From contig JAEEQW010000002.1 of NCBI GenBank assembly GCA_016285515.1, positions 124,001-188,000 on the forward strand: a stretch of DNA of 64,000 nt, given 5' to 3'. Origin of the DNA: Bacteroidales bacterium (lineage in GTDB: Bacteria > Bacteroidota > Bacteroidia > Bacteroidales > BM520). The position numbers and the translations under genes are program-made. Shown here in pieces: positions 26,615 to 35,902 of this stretch (positions within the stretch are counted from its first letter, which is position 1; every line of letters starts with the position of its first letter). Under the pieces are notes generated by a model. The model was not told where the DNA came from. It worked only from the letters and a program-made list of their open reading frames with translations, and searched no databases.

Positions 26615-28091
26615 TTTTTGTCTCCTTTATTATTGTCAAAAATTGTTCTTTGGTAATCTTCTTAAATCCACGAGGAGCATCATTTACACCGGATAATACT
26701 TTTAGGTCTATCAAATCTTTCATGTTTATTCTATGAGGAAATGAATAAACATATAAGAATTTTACTACAAAAGGCTTGTCTTTACGAAATTGCCACATCA
26801 CTCTTAAATCTTGTTCGGGAAAAACACTGCCTTTTCTGCAATAACGAACATATTCTTCTTCATCACTAAAATCATAACGCAAAGTTTCAACAATTCCTAT
26901 AGTAGTCACAACACTTTTATAATAGCCTCCTGTTCTGTAAAACACCAACAAATCACCTTGGTTTGGATGAGGAGGCATAGCCCAAGAAACATACACTTTG
27001 CCTATGCCATTCCGATGAGGGAAGTCCTCAATAAACTCTTCTGGGGACTCCGTGTTAAGAATAGAATCAGGCAATAATTCTGTATGGTATTCTGGATAAA
27101 TCGGAACAAGAAAGATATCTTTGTCGTCTAAAATATACGGATAGGTTATCCTCAAATTGGCTAATTCAACTTTTGGTCTGAAATCCCTAACGTAAACTCT
27201 TTCTCCGTCTTTCGTTCCCCAATATATGAAACCCCATTGCTCCAATAGGTTTATTAAACGTTGTTGCTCATCGCGTTTGTCAAAAATCGTTACATAGATT
27301 TCGTCTACGTGATTCTTGAGTGCATTGTCAAAAATAATCTTTAAAAACCGTTCCCCTAATCTAAACCCATTATTTATCACCTTAAAAGTGCCAATCTTTA
27401 GCCGTTTTTTTGGTGGCAAAACAGGGTCAATGTTCGAATAATCTTCATCCTGTCCTTCTACTTTCAAATAGAGAAAAGAAAGCAACATCCCATTATTGGA
27501 ATTGACTGTTATATATGCTTCTTCATCATACTTCTTAATAAACCATTTGTCAAATCCTGGATAATCTTCCTTTAAACTATCAAAGAACTTATCGCTAAGA
27601 TTTATTCTCCCAAACTTTAATTTCTGGACATTCAAAACTTTATAGTCAACTAAATCAGGATGTTCGGCAAATACTTTTTCAAGAAAAGCATCAATTGAGA
27701 AAACTTTGTCCGACAAATACAATTCATCTGCTTTACGATGAATCTTCTTGTCCTCGGTTATCAATATGTCAACTCTTTTAACATACAATTCGTTCAACAA
27801 CAATGTATCAATCTTGTCGTTGTCGGTTGTATCCATTCTGTCAGATACCTCCTTTACTTCTTTTTGTATTGGTGATGGAATCTCTATTATCTCATAGCTG
27901 TCCAGTTTCACCATGAATGTATCAACAGTTTCTTTATTGGGATTCTTTTTGATTTCGTTAATTGTGGCAGAATGAATGCATTTTGTATATTTCCCTCTAT
28001 CCAACCAACGATAAAGAATGCCTATGTCTTGAGAAACAATCCTATTGGCTTCTCTATGAATGATGATGTTGGTGTCAAGTAGCGCTTTCAT
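26589..28091 (-). CDS. PIN nuclease - GNAT - EVE/ASCH-like three-domain fusion
   Basis: A 500-residue protein of three parts. Residues 1-145 are a PIN domain with its acidic set: Asp6 (ALLDTNIIIHRE), Glu46, Asp92/Asp95 and Asp114 (ILITEDKKIHRKA). Residues about 150-315 look like a GNAT acetyltransferase (KVINNGFRLGERFLKIIFDN and the end LLEQWGFIYWGTKDGERVYV). Residues about 330-500 resemble an EVE/ASCH PUA-like domain (QGDLLVFYRTGG, VVTTIGIVETLRYDF). Co-located ASCH gene and a HaeIII system suggest a toxin-like or defence role: a ribonuclease governed by nucleic-acid or modification sensing. Domain boundaries for the second and third parts are my estimate. Confidence 0.7.
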   Translation of the reverse strand: MKALLDTNIIIHREANRIVSQDIGILYRWLDRGKYTKCIHSATINEIKKNPNKETVDTFMVKLDSYEIIEIPSPIQKEVKEVSDRMDTTDNDKIDTLLLNELYVKRVDILITEDKKIHRKADELYLSDKVFSIDAFLEKVFAEHPDLVDYKVLNVQKLKFGRINLSDKFFDSLKEDYPGFDKWFIKKYDEEAYITVNSNNGMLLSFLYLKVEGQDEDYSNIDPVLPPKKRLKIGTFKVINNGFRLGERFLKIIFDNALKNHVDEIYVTIFDKRDEQQRLINLLEQWGFIYWGTKDGERVYVRDFRPKVELANLRITYPYILDDKDIFLVPIYPEYHTELLPDSILNTESPEEFIEDFPHRNGIGKVYVSWAMPPHPNQGDLLVFYRTGGYYKSVVTTIGIVETLRYDFSDEEEYVRYCRKGSVFPEQDLRVMWQFRKDKPFVVKFLYVYSFPHRINMKDLIDLKVLSGVNDAPRGFKKITKEQFLTIIKETKSEDSFIIH

Positions 28092-28110
28092 ATTTTTTAG
28101 CTTATTTTAT

Positions 28111-29109
28111 TTATCGCCAAAGCTTTTTCCAAGGAATAAATATTATTGCTGAAAAAACAATCATTATAAATATCGCCACCCAAAATTCCCATGGCAAACA
28201 TTCGAACCATTTAGGTCCTGACATCCATTCTTTTTTCCTTAATGTATACATGCCAAACACTAAACTACATAAAACATTTGCGGTAATCGCTAATAATAAT
28301 TGTTTGCTACCAATAACCTCTTCCTCAAATTCCGAAAAAAAGGTAAAAATTCCATCGTCAGATTTGTTGTCTTTGTTGAAAACAATTAAACATTCGTTTT
28401 CTTTCATCTTCTTTGATTTAGGAAGATAGTTATTAAACGCATCCGATTCTAGAATCCGTATGTTTTTTAGCTTGTTACTGTCTAGATAAGAAATGTTGTA
28501 TCGACTTGGAACTACATGAAAACAGAAACAATATTTTATCGTATCACTTAACATATAACCACTATTCAACAAATCGTTTATGTGATTGGGAAGATTTCTT
28601 CTTTCATTCACTTTAACGTCATAGATATAGGTGGTTTTTGCAATTCCTTTTTTTACAATTGCAAGATTTCGAACTCCAGTTTGTATGTATAGTCTAATAT
28701 AATTATTCGTAGTTTGACTTAGATTGCTAACCGTAAAAGAACAAATACCTTCTTCAACAACAATATTCTTTACAGGTAACATTCTTAAGGAGTTGCGTGA
28801 GGAAAAATCCAAAATAGCTCCATTTCTTTTATCTCCGCTTATGGGTTTGTTCGCTTTGATAGTGTCGTTAAAAATAAATTTGCAATTATCATCGTCTCGT
28901 ATTAACGAATCCATCAAGCAAGTAATCCTGTCTGTTTTCTTCAGAAAAGGCAGAGATAATTTTATATCGATGTCTTTTACATTTGGATTCGTTAGAAATT
29001 CCAAACCGATTTCCATTGCAGCATCTGAACTAACAAAATCCCAGGTACAGATGTGCAAGCGATCAATACTGATTTTCGTATTTGATAATATGAAGTACGT
29101 ATTGTTCAT
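28111..29109 (-). CDS. Unknown protein with two C-terminal membrane helices
   Basis: A 332-residue protein I do not recognise. About 265 residues of mixed alpha/beta sequence precede two helices (LLLAITANVLCSLVFGMYTL and EFWVAIFIMIVFSAIIFIPW) near the C-terminus. There is no signal peptide, so the large domain is probably cytoplasmic. It is the first gene behind the promoter at 29159-29187 and lies 19 bases before the PIN-GNAT-EVE gene, so it is likely part of the same operon. Confidence 0.6.
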   Translation of the reverse strand: MNNTYFILSNTKISIDRLHICTWDFVSSDAAMEIGLEFLTNPNVKDIDIKLSLPFLKKTDRITCLMDSLIRDDDNCKFIFNDTIKANKPISGDKRNGAILDFSSRNSLRMLPVKNIVVEEGICSFTVSNLSQTTNNYIRLYIQTGVRNLAIVKKGIAKTTYIYDVKVNERRNLPNHINDLLNSGYMLSDTIKYCFCFHVVPSRYNISYLDSNKLKNIRILESDAFNNYLPKSKKMKENECLIVFNKDNKSDDGIFTFFSEFEEEVIGSKQLLLAITANVLCSLVFGMYTLRKKEWMSGPKWFECLPWEFWVAIFIMIVFSAIIFIPWKKLWR

Positions 29110-29158
29110 AACGATAAAGTCTTCAATTATTTAGTAATCATAATTGATGTTTAATTTG

Positions 29159-29187
29159 CAAATATACAAAAAATCCCCTAAACCAAA
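29159..29187 (-). promoter_or_regulatory. Promoter of the defence island operon
   Basis: On the minus strand a -7 box TATATTTG (complement of 29159-29166) follows a TTTG (complement of 29184-29187) by 17 bases, a near-consensus Bacteroidota promoter. It is about 50 bases before the start of the membrane-protein gene. Confidence 0.5.
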
Positions 29188-29283
29188 CAGGATTTTCCCG
29201 TTTTGTGGCAGAAAAAAGTTTTAGTTTACGTTGTTTTTCTTTCCTCTCACGATTTCATGGAAAAGTAATTTCATCTTTACCCA

Positions 29284-29481
29284 TCACATTTTCCCCCGCA
29301 GTGCGTCGGTGGCGAGTTCCATGCGGCTGAAAGCGAACCATTTCTTGCCCAAGTCCTTCAGCGAGGCGCCGATATGATACTCCGTGTCGTCGATGCAGAG
29401 GAAGCGGTCGTGGGCATTTGGGAATGCATCAATGGCGATAGGGCGATGTTGATAAGTTGTGCCACCGACATATAGAAACAC
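29284..29481 (-). pseudogene. C-terminal remnant of an ORF6N-domain protein
   Basis: The frame contains HDRFLCIDDTEYHIGASLKD then LGKKWFAFSRM, which matches the conserved C-terminal end of ORF6N-domain (phage-type) regulatory proteins in Bacteroidota. The whole N-terminal DNA-binding part is missing; residues before about 20 do not match. I read it as a truncated relic bordering the defence island. Confidence 0.65.
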
Positions 29482-30073
29482 GAAGCGTTATGCTCGTATT
29501 GTCGTAAAGAATGTAAGATATTTCTATAGTATGCAAGAGAGGCATAACGGTTTACGCTGTTTTAGCGTGAATTGTTTGCTGCATCTTCAAGCTAAGGTAT
29601 CTCACAACCTCTTACGACAGAAGTGGCATATTAGAGCCATGCTTCTTTTGTTGAAGCGGTTCATTGAGGCACAAATGAACAGATAAATATCTTTATTATG
29701 ATAGATGGTACATTATGTGCTGCCTTTATCTGTACAACAATTAGTGCGGGATGGGTAATTAAAACGAAAGCAACATGTGAGCAAAACTATGATTTTGTAT
29801 GGCTTTACCAAACATGGTTTTACAATTTGATTACACCAATCACGCTGATTTCTCAACTTGTAGTACTAATCATCAATTGGGTTAATGCAAGTTTTATATC
29901 ATCATTTCCAAAGCAAACCAATGAAAAGACAGAAAGAATGCGCCGCATGATTGTTGCGCCATCTTCGTTTCTCTATGTGAAATTTTTGACAAAAATGTCA
30001 ATTATTTGAAATAGAAGTATTACTTTTGCTGTGTGAATTTTTCGTCATATATGTCAAAAATTTGAAATAGGCT
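29482..30073. other. Gene-poor region with inverted repeats and a weak ORF
   Basis: This 590-base stretch holds no gene I can name. GCGTTATGC (29485-29493) and GCATAACG (29542-29549) form an inverted repeat, and ACGCT/AGCGT (29554-29568) forms a small hairpin. A 103-codon plus-strand frame (29698-30009) encodes two hydrophobic stretches (CAAFICTTISAGWVI, LITPITLISQLVVLIINW) and could be a small membrane protein, but it has no recognisable homology and no clear ribosome site. Decayed mobile DNA is the likeliest reading. Confidence 0.35.
29996..30070 (+). promoter_or_regulatory. Promoter bracketed by two direct repeats, upstream of a DUF4143 ATPase
   Basis: A -7 box TACTTTTG (30021-30028) is flanked by two 19-base direct repeats, TGTCAATTATTTGAAATAG (29996-30014) and TGTCAAAAATTTGAAATAG (30052-30070), identical at 17 of 19 positions. 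The second copy ends three bases before the ATG. The placement, one site upstream of and one downstream of the transcription start, is typical of an operator pair used for repression. Confidence 0.55.
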
Positions 30074-31327
30074 ATGAGGATTGAAAGAGATAGATATCTG
30101 AACCAACTGAAGTCGGCTCGACACAATGGGCTTGTCAAAGTGGTTACAGGACTTCGCAGATGTGGCAAATCGTATTTGCTGTTTACGCTTTTCCATGATT
30201 TCCTGCTTGGGGATGGTGTTGAAGAAGACCATATTATCGAAATTGCCCTTGATGACTTGGACAATGTGGCTTTGCGAAAGCCAGAAACGCTTCTTTCGCA
30301 TATCCGCACATATCTTAAAGACAATAAGATGTATTATGTCATATTGGATGAAATCCAACTTGTGCCAGGTTTCGTTGAGGTGCTGAACAGCTTGTTGCAC
30401 AATAGGAATGTGGATGTTTATGTTACGGGTAGCAATTCACATTTGCTTTCGTCAGACATAGCAACTGAATTTAGGGGACGTGGTTTTGTCATCCAACTTT
30501 ATCCGCTTACATTTGCTGAGTTCTTGACAGCATACGAAGGGAGTCAAGATGACGCGTGGGAGGATTATTATACTTATGGCGGACTTCCACTTGTGTTGAA
30601 TATCGATGGTGATAAGGGCAAGAGCGACTATCTTTCCAATCTTTATGAAACCGTTTATCTTTTGGATGTAAAGGAGAGACACGGCATCCGTAACTTGTCG
30701 GAGTTTAAGGAGTTGATACAAGTTTTGGCTTCTTCCATAGGCTCACCCGTCAATCCGTTAAAATTGTCGAATACTTTCAAAAGCGAGAAACATTCAAAAA
30801 TAGCAAGTGCCACAATTTCAAGATATTTAGATTATTTGACAGATGCTTTTATTGCGGAGAAGGTGTTGCGTTATGACATCAAAGGGAAAAAATATATTGG
30901 AACTTTGTCAAAGTACTATTTTTCGGATTTAGGCATTAGGAATGCCATCCTTGGGTTTAGGCAGCAAGAAGAAAACCATATTATGGAGAATATAATTTAT
31001 AATGAGTTGGTTTCCAGAGGATATAGGGTTGATGTTGGGAATGTGCTGATTCGAACCACGGACAAAAACGGTCAACCGATACGAAAATCCTTGGAGGTTG
31101 ATTTTGTAGTCAATGAAGGCAGCCAGAGATACTATATTCAGTCTGCGCTGGATATGCCAAATCAGGAAAAAGTTGACCAAGAAAAGAAAGTATTGACTGA
31201 AATTCCCGATTCATTTAAAAAAATCATAGTGGTTAAAGACAGAATCAAACTAAAAAGGGATGAGAAAGGAATCGTGACAATGAGTATCTTCGATTTCCTT
31301 CTCAACCCTGATGCTATCAATTTGTAA
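30074..31327 (+). CDS. AAA_14 / DUF4143 ATPase
   Basis: A 417-residue protein. The N-terminal AAA_14 ATPase has Walker A GLRRCGKSYLLF and a Walker B segment YYVILDEIQLVPGF; TGSNSHLLSSD holds sensor 1. The C-terminal DUF4143 region contains LEVDFVVNE, the remnant of a PD-(D/E)xK-like fold. The family is very common in Bacteroidota and often lies in accessory regions; cellular role remains unclear. A second family member is at 61656-62981, and an N-terminal remnant of a third is fused to a lipoprotein at 51 kb. Confidence 0.85.
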   Translation: MRIERDRYLNQLKSARHNGLVKVVTGLRRCGKSYLLFTLFHDFLLGDGVEEDHIIEIALDDLDNVALRKPETLLSHIRTYLKDNKMYYVILDEIQLVPGFVEVLNSLLHNRNVDVYVTGSNSHLLSSDIATEFRGRGFVIQLYPLTFAEFLTAYEGSQDDAWEDYYTYGGLPLVLNIDGDKGKSDYLSNLYETVYLLDVKERHGIRNLSEFKELIQVLASSIGSPVNPLKLSNTFKSEKHSKIASATISRYLDYLTDAFIAEKVLRYDIKGKKYIGTLSKYYFSDLGIRNAILGFRQQEENHIMENIIYNELVSRGYRVDVGNVLIRTTDKNGQPIRKSLEVDFVVNEGSQRYYIQSALDMPNQEKVDQEKKVLTEIPDSFKKIIVVKDRIKLKRDEKGIVTMSIFDFLLNPDAINL

Positions 31328-31343
31328 AAAATGTAATGCAAAC

Positions 31344-32564
31344 TTAACGCCTGAAAAACAGGCAGCTGTCGCCATAGCTGAGGAAGCGGAAACCGTGATT
31401 CAGCGCATAGTCATAAACTTCATGCCAGCTGTTTCCTATAAATGATGAAATAAGCAACAGCAAAGTGCTTTTTGGCTGATGGAAATTAGTTATAATTGCA
31501 TCAGCGATTCGACAGGTGTATTCAGGGGTAATCATCAACGAAGTATAAGCCTCCAACATAGGATATTCATGCTTGTCAAGCCATTCCAACACAGTAGCAA
31601 GGCTTTGGCTGACAGTAATATCGTCCCGTATAGGACATTCATACGGATACCATTGGTCGAGTTCAAGCACACCTTCAAGTGACGGATTTTCAATAAGTTT
31701 TGCGCCAAGCCAGAACAACGATTCCAATGAACGACAAGAAGTCGTCCCTACAGGAATCACACACGACTTTCCACAGGCATTGAGGAGTTTCTCGACAAGA
31801 CTCCTTTTAATGGAAATACGTTCCGAATGCATATTGTGTTCCTCTATATATTCTTCATTTACAGGCTTGAACGTGCCGAGACCGACATGCAGAGTCAAAT
31901 ATGCTGTGTCAATACCCTGCTTTTCCAAAGAGGCAATCAGTTCCGGAGTAAAATGGAGTCCGGCTGTGGGAGCAGCGACTGAACCGTTCTCAAGCGCATA
32001 TACAGTCTGATAACGTATATTGTCCGACTGCTGGGTTTCACGACGAATGTATGGAGGCAACGGAATCTTGCCGAAATAGTCAAGTATGTTTGCAAAAGTA
32101 CAGTCCTCATTCCACGAAAAAACTATTTCGGAATGGTCTTCACAAATGTTCGCACGTTCAGCTGTTACAGTAACCAGATGATTGTCAACAGTTATCTCGG
32201 AATGCAGTTTGCCTGATGTCCATCTGCGGGAATTGCCGACAAGACAGTTCCATACGACATGGTTCCGCGCATTCAGTTCTTGTGCAATATTTCCCGAATT
32301 GGCAGGTTCAAGACAGAACAACTCAATTCTTGCACCAGAATCTTTGTAAAAGACAAGCCGTGCCTTTACGACTTTTGTGTCATTGAAAACAAGCAATGTG
32401 GATTTTGGCAGATAATCACCTATATTTTTAAAAACATCTTCTCTAATACGCTGATTATCATATATGAGAAGTTTTGAACAGTCTCTTTTCTCAAGTGGGA
32501 AGAAAGCTATTTTCTCTTCTGGCAGAGGATAGTTGAAATCCTCAATTTTGATTTTATTCTGCAT
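31344..32564 (-). CDS. queA: S-adenosylmethionine:tRNA ribosyltransferase-isomerase
   Basis: The 406-residue protein matches QueA: FNYPLPEEKIAFFPLEKRD at the start, STLLVFNDTKVVKARL, APTAGLHFTPELIASLEKQG, LHVGLGTFKPV and NFHQPKSTLLLLISSF. QueA transfers the ribosyl part of SAM to preQ1 in tRNA during queuosine synthesis. Length is somewhat above the 340-360 of Proteobacteria, as usual in Bacteroidota. It converges on the DUF4143 ATPase and is divergent from porP. Confidence 0.93.
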   Translation of the reverse strand: MQNKIKIEDFNYPLPEEKIAFFPLEKRDCSKLLIYDNQRIREDVFKNIGDYLPKSTLLVFNDTKVVKARLVFYKDSGARIELFCLEPANSGNIAQELNARNHVVWNCLVGNSRRWTSGKLHSEITVDNHLVTVTAERANICEDHSEIVFSWNEDCTFANILDYFGKIPLPPYIRRETQQSDNIRYQTVYALENGSVAAPTAGLHFTPELIASLEKQGIDTAYLTLHVGLGTFKPVNEEYIEEHNMHSERISIKRSLVEKLLNACGKSCVIPVGTTSCRSLESLFWLGAKLIENPSLEGVLELDQWYPYECPIRDDITVSQSLATVLEWLDKHEYPMLEAYTSLMITPEYTCRIADAIITNFHQPKSTLLLLISSFIGNSWHEVYDYALNHGFRFLSYGDSCLFFRR

Positions 32565-32580
32565 CAGAAAAATTTTGATG

Positions 32581-32588
32581 CAAAAGTA
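32581..32588 (-). promoter_or_regulatory. -7 box (TACTTTTG on minus) for queA
   Basis: CAAAAGTA on the plus strand is TACTTTTG on the minus strand, 17 bases before the queA start. No well-spaced -33 box. Confidence 0.4.
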
Positions 32589-32611
32589 CTATATTATTGC
32601 CAAATTATCAC

Positions 32612-32619
32612 TAATTTTG
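32612..32619 (+). promoter_or_regulatory. -7 box (TAATTTTG) for porP
   Basis: TAATTTTG fits TAnnTTTG and is 23 bases before the porP ATG. It is divergent from the queA element. Confidence 0.4.
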
Positions 32620-32642
32620 CGCCGCTAAATTTGTGTATCGTA

Positions 32643-33623
32643 ATGAAACTTAAGGAATACCGCATTATATTGACATGTGCGCTTTTTGCCGTTGTGTCCT
32701 TCACAGCAAGTGCCCAGCAGCAAATCCAACTTACACAGAACATGTTCAATATCATGTCGTATAACCCTGGATACATGGGGCACAGAAATGCAATTAATAT
32801 ATTAGGTACGATACGCAACCAATGGACAGGATTCGGTGTTGATTCCGTTTCCACAACAACTTCCAGCGGCAAAACGAGGACCTCGTATGCTCCGGTTGCC
32901 TATCTGATAAATGCCGACCTGCCGATTACATTTCTTCACGGTGGTGTGGGCATAAACATTACCTCCGACAACATAGGCTCATTCAGCAACGTGACCATGA
33001 ATATCGGATATGCCTATCAGAAAGTGCTTGTCAACGGTGGCAAGTTAGGAATAGGTGCCCAGCTGAAGCTTGACAACATAGTCCTTGACAAAAATTCGCT
33101 TGACCCCAATGCGGAAGACCCTCTTATCAGCAACATGAACCAAAACGATTTCATGGCTGATGCCAACCTGGGTGTTTTTTATTCAAAGCCAAATTCACTA
33201 TTTGCAGGAATATCGGTTTTGAATCTGCTTGAAACAAAAGGCAAAAACACCTTTTATCAGGAGAAACGTTCTTTCAATGCGTTGGCAGGATATGAATTCC
33301 GCCTCACATCTTTACCTAAAGTAAAATTCACGCCGTCAGTATTGTTAAAGACCGACTTATCCACATTCCAGATTGATGCGAACATCCTCGCAACATTCAA
33401 TGACAAATTCTGGGGCGGAGTCAACTACAGGCTCAATGATGGGATAGGATTAATCTTCGGGTTGTCATGGAAAGACCTGATGGCAAGTTTCTCATACGAC
33501 ATCCCCATGTCGAAACTCATCAGGGGCGGCAATTTCGGCAGTTTTGAAGTGTTATTGGGATACGGTTTCAAATTCAACAACAACAAAGGTTTAAAAACAC
33601 AGAAAAACACAAGGTATCTATAA
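32643..33623 (+). CDS. PorP/SprF-family type IX secretion outer-membrane protein
   Basis: A 326-residue protein. The ATG at 32643 gives a signal peptide ending SFTASAQQQ. LTQNMFNIMSYNPGYMGHRN is the PorP/SprF signature, followed by an alternating beta-barrel pattern (GGVNYRLNDGIGLIFGLSWK near the end). PorP members associate with the T9SS core, and this one directly precedes gldKLMN, the usual order in the phylum. Confidence 0.9.
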   Translation: MKLKEYRIILTCALFAVVSFTASAQQQIQLTQNMFNIMSYNPGYMGHRNAINILGTIRNQWTGFGVDSVSTTTSSGKTRTSYAPVAYLINADLPITFLHGGVGINITSDNIGSFSNVTMNIGYAYQKVLVNGGKLGIGAQLKLDNIVLDKNSLDPNAEDPLISNMNQNDFMADANLGVFYSKPNSLFAGISVLNLLETKGKNTFYQEKRSFNALAGYEFRLTSLPKVKFTPSVLLKTDLSTFQIDANILATFNDKFWGGVNYRLNDGIGLIFGLSWKDLMASFSYDIPMSKLIRGGNFGSFEVLLGYGFKFNNNKGLKTQKNTRYL

Positions 33624-33704
33624 ATTTTATCGACAAAACAATAAAACAGGCATAAATGCGTTTAAACAAGAAATTATCTGTAAGAAAAAAAACAAACATT
33701 TAAT

Positions 33705-35063
33705 ATGAAAAGCAAGCTCATTACAGCTGTAATAATTTTGATTGCAGTTTTTTTAACATCCTGTAAAAACTCAGGCAACGGCGAGTTAATCGGTGTTGAC
33801 AGCAAGCAATCATACACTCCATCCGACCCATACGGCATGGCATACATTCCTATGGGCAGTTTCACAAGGGGTGTTGGTGATCAGGACTTGGCCGGCTCAA
33901 ATTTCTATCAGCCTAAAACCATCACAGTGTCAGCATTTTATATTGACGAAACCGAAATCACAAACTCCGAATACCGTCAGTTTGTCAATTGGGTCAGAGA
34001 TTCCATAGCCTACAAAATGCTGGGTGAAGCGGAACCTGAGAAATACCTCATAGAACAAACCAAGGAAGGCGTTGATCTTGAGGAACCTCTTATCAATTGG
34101 AAAACCAAGATAGAATGGGACAAACCTGAAGTTCAGGAAGCTTTGGCAGATTTATATGTTCCCGAGCATGAGGTCTATTATAATTCCAAGGAGATTGATG
34201 CAAGAAAGCTCTACTATGAATACAAATGGATAGACATGCAGGCTGCTGCAAAGAAAGACCTGACTGATGAAAGCAACAATCCGCTTGACGGTGCTTTCGC
34301 AAGTCGTCCTCAGGGAAGAAAAGACCGTTCTGTTTTCATCAGATCGGAGAAAATAAACATTTATCCTGACACTTTGTGCTGGATAAGCGATTTTGCTTAC
34401 ACATACAACGAGCCATTGGCAAAGTATTATTTCTCCCATCCTTCCTATAGCCATTACCCTGTTGTCGGTGTCAACTGGAACCAGGCAAGAGCATTCTGTG
34501 CATGGAGAACCGCACTCAAGAGTGCATATTCCGAAGACAAGGCAGCAGCAATCAACGAATATCGTCTTCCTACCGAAGCCGAATGGGAATGGGCTGCAAG
34601 AGGAGGTTATGAACGCAATCCTTATCCATGGGGTGGTCCTTATACATTTAACGAAAAAGGCTGTTATCTTGCCAATTTCAAGCCAAGCAGAGGCAATTAC
34701 GCTCTTGACGGAGGTAGCACCACACTTATAGTCGCTCACTTCCCGCCTAATGATTTCGGCCTTTACGATATGGCAGGCAATGTCTCGGAATGGACAATTG
34801 ACGCATTCGACGAATCAAGTTATAACTACGAATGGGATATGAACTCCTCATACACATACAATGCACAGGACGGTGATGCTCCTGCCATGAAGAGGAAAGT
34901 TATCCGCGGTGGTTCCTGGAAAGACGTATATGCCAACATACAGACTTCCACCAGAGACTATCAATATCAGGATTCGGCAACATGTTACCTCGGATTCAGA
35001 TGTGTACAGAGTTATCTCGGACGTCAGAAGGGTGACAGCAAACGTGCTTCGGCAAAATATTAA
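33705..35063 (+). CDS. gldK: T9SS lipoprotein GldK/PorK
   Basis: A 452-residue lipoprotein with lipobox ending LTSC (Cys20) and a formylglycine-generating-enzyme-like (sulfatase-modifying) fold: AYIPMGSFTRG, ETEITNSEYRQFVNW, VGVNWNQARAFCAWRTALK, RLPTEAEWEWAARGG, DMAGNVSEW and GFRCVQS. GldK forms a periplasmic ring with GldN under the outer membrane. First of four consecutive gld genes. Confidence 0.92.
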   Translation: MKSKLITAVIILIAVFLTSCKNSGNGELIGVDSKQSYTPSDPYGMAYIPMGSFTRGVGDQDLAGSNFYQPKTITVSAFYIDETEITNSEYRQFVNWVRDSIAYKMLGEAEPEKYLIEQTKEGVDLEEPLINWKTKIEWDKPEVQEALADLYVPEHEVYYNSKEIDARKLYYEYKWIDMQAAAKKDLTDESNNPLDGAFASRPQGRKDRSVFIRSEKINIYPDTLCWISDFAYTYNEPLAKYYFSHPSYSHYPVVGVNWNQARAFCAWRTALKSAYSEDKAAAINEYRLPTEAEWEWAARGGYERNPYPWGGPYTFNEKGCYLANFKPSRGNYALDGGSTTLIVAHFPPNDFGLYDMAGNVSEWTIDAFDESSYNYEWDMNSSYTYNAQDGDAPAMKRKVIRGGSWKDVYANIQTSTRDYQYQDSATCYLGFRCVQSYLGRQKGDSKRASAKY

Positions 35064-35111
35064 TATTTGATAATTAACAAATTAAAAGAATAAAAGAAAG
35101 GTATTTTTAAA

Positions 35112-35894
35112 ATGAACGCTATTCAAAAACTGACAACAGGTCCAGGCTACCAGAAATTTATAACAATGATGTACGGCTTAGGTGCATCTATCGTAATCAT
35201 CGGTGCTCTCTTCAAAATCCAGCACTATCCGGGAGCATCATTAATGCTTATGATAGGTATGGGCACCGAAGCTATCATTTTCTTCTTCTCGGCTTTCGAA
35301 AAACCACACGTGGAGCCGGACTGGAGCCTTGTATTTCCTCAATTTTCAGAACAATACCATGGCGTTAAATCAGATAAATCGGTTGATTTAGGCAGTCTCG
35401 CAGGCGGCGTTTCCAACCAACAGACACATATTCAGCAGGTAAGCTCAAGTGCTTCCGCAGAACTTGACGGACTTCTTAAAAAAGCCAACATTGACGAGAA
35501 ACTTCTCGCAAGTCTCGGCGAAGGCTTCAGAAACCTTAACAATACAGTGTCCTCCTTAAACGACATCACTGCAATAGGCGATAAAAGCAAAGCTCTCGGT
35601 GATTCACTCGTAAAAGCAGGCAGGACAACCGAAGACTATAACATGAACCTCGCTTCCGTTAACGCTTCATACGACAAAATAGCAAAAAAACTCAGTGAAC
35701 AGGCCAACGCTAACTCAGAAGCCCAGCAATCACTCAACAAAGCTATGGAACAGTTCGTTGCAACTTTGGAAGCGACTTCCAAAACCAACGTGCAATTTCA
35801 ACAGGAATCAGCTAAATTAGTAAAAAGCATCGCCGAACTTAACCAAGTTTATGCAAACATGCTCAACGCTTTTAATGTTAACAACAAAAAGTAA
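35112..35894 (+). CDS. gldL: T9SS inner-membrane motor protein GldL/PorL
   Basis: A 260-residue protein with two N-terminal membrane helices (MMYGLGASIVIIGALFKIQH and SLMLMIGMGTEAIIFFFSAF) followed by a cytoplasmic region rich in coiled coil (residues 120-255). The glutamate in the second helix is the conserved proton-path residue of the GldLM motor. Partner: GldM, encoded eight bases downstream. Confidence 0.93.
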   Translation: MNAIQKLTTGPGYQKFITMMYGLGASIVIIGALFKIQHYPGASLMLMIGMGTEAIIFFFSAFEKPHVEPDWSLVFPQFSEQYHGVKSDKSVDLGSLAGGVSNQQTHIQQVSSSASAELDGLLKKANIDEKLLASLGEGFRNLNNTVSSLNDITAIGDKSKALGDSLVKAGRTTEDYNMNLASVNASYDKIAKKLSEQANANSEAQQSLNKAMEQFVATLEATSKTNVQFQQESAKLVKSIAELNQVYANMLNAFNVNNKK

Positions 35895-35902
35895 TTTAGA
35901 AT

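Noticed and set aside
29459-29686. A 75-codon plus-strand frame after the ORF6N remnant
   Set aside because: No homology recognised, it overlaps the inverted repeat, and it lacks a clear ribosome site.
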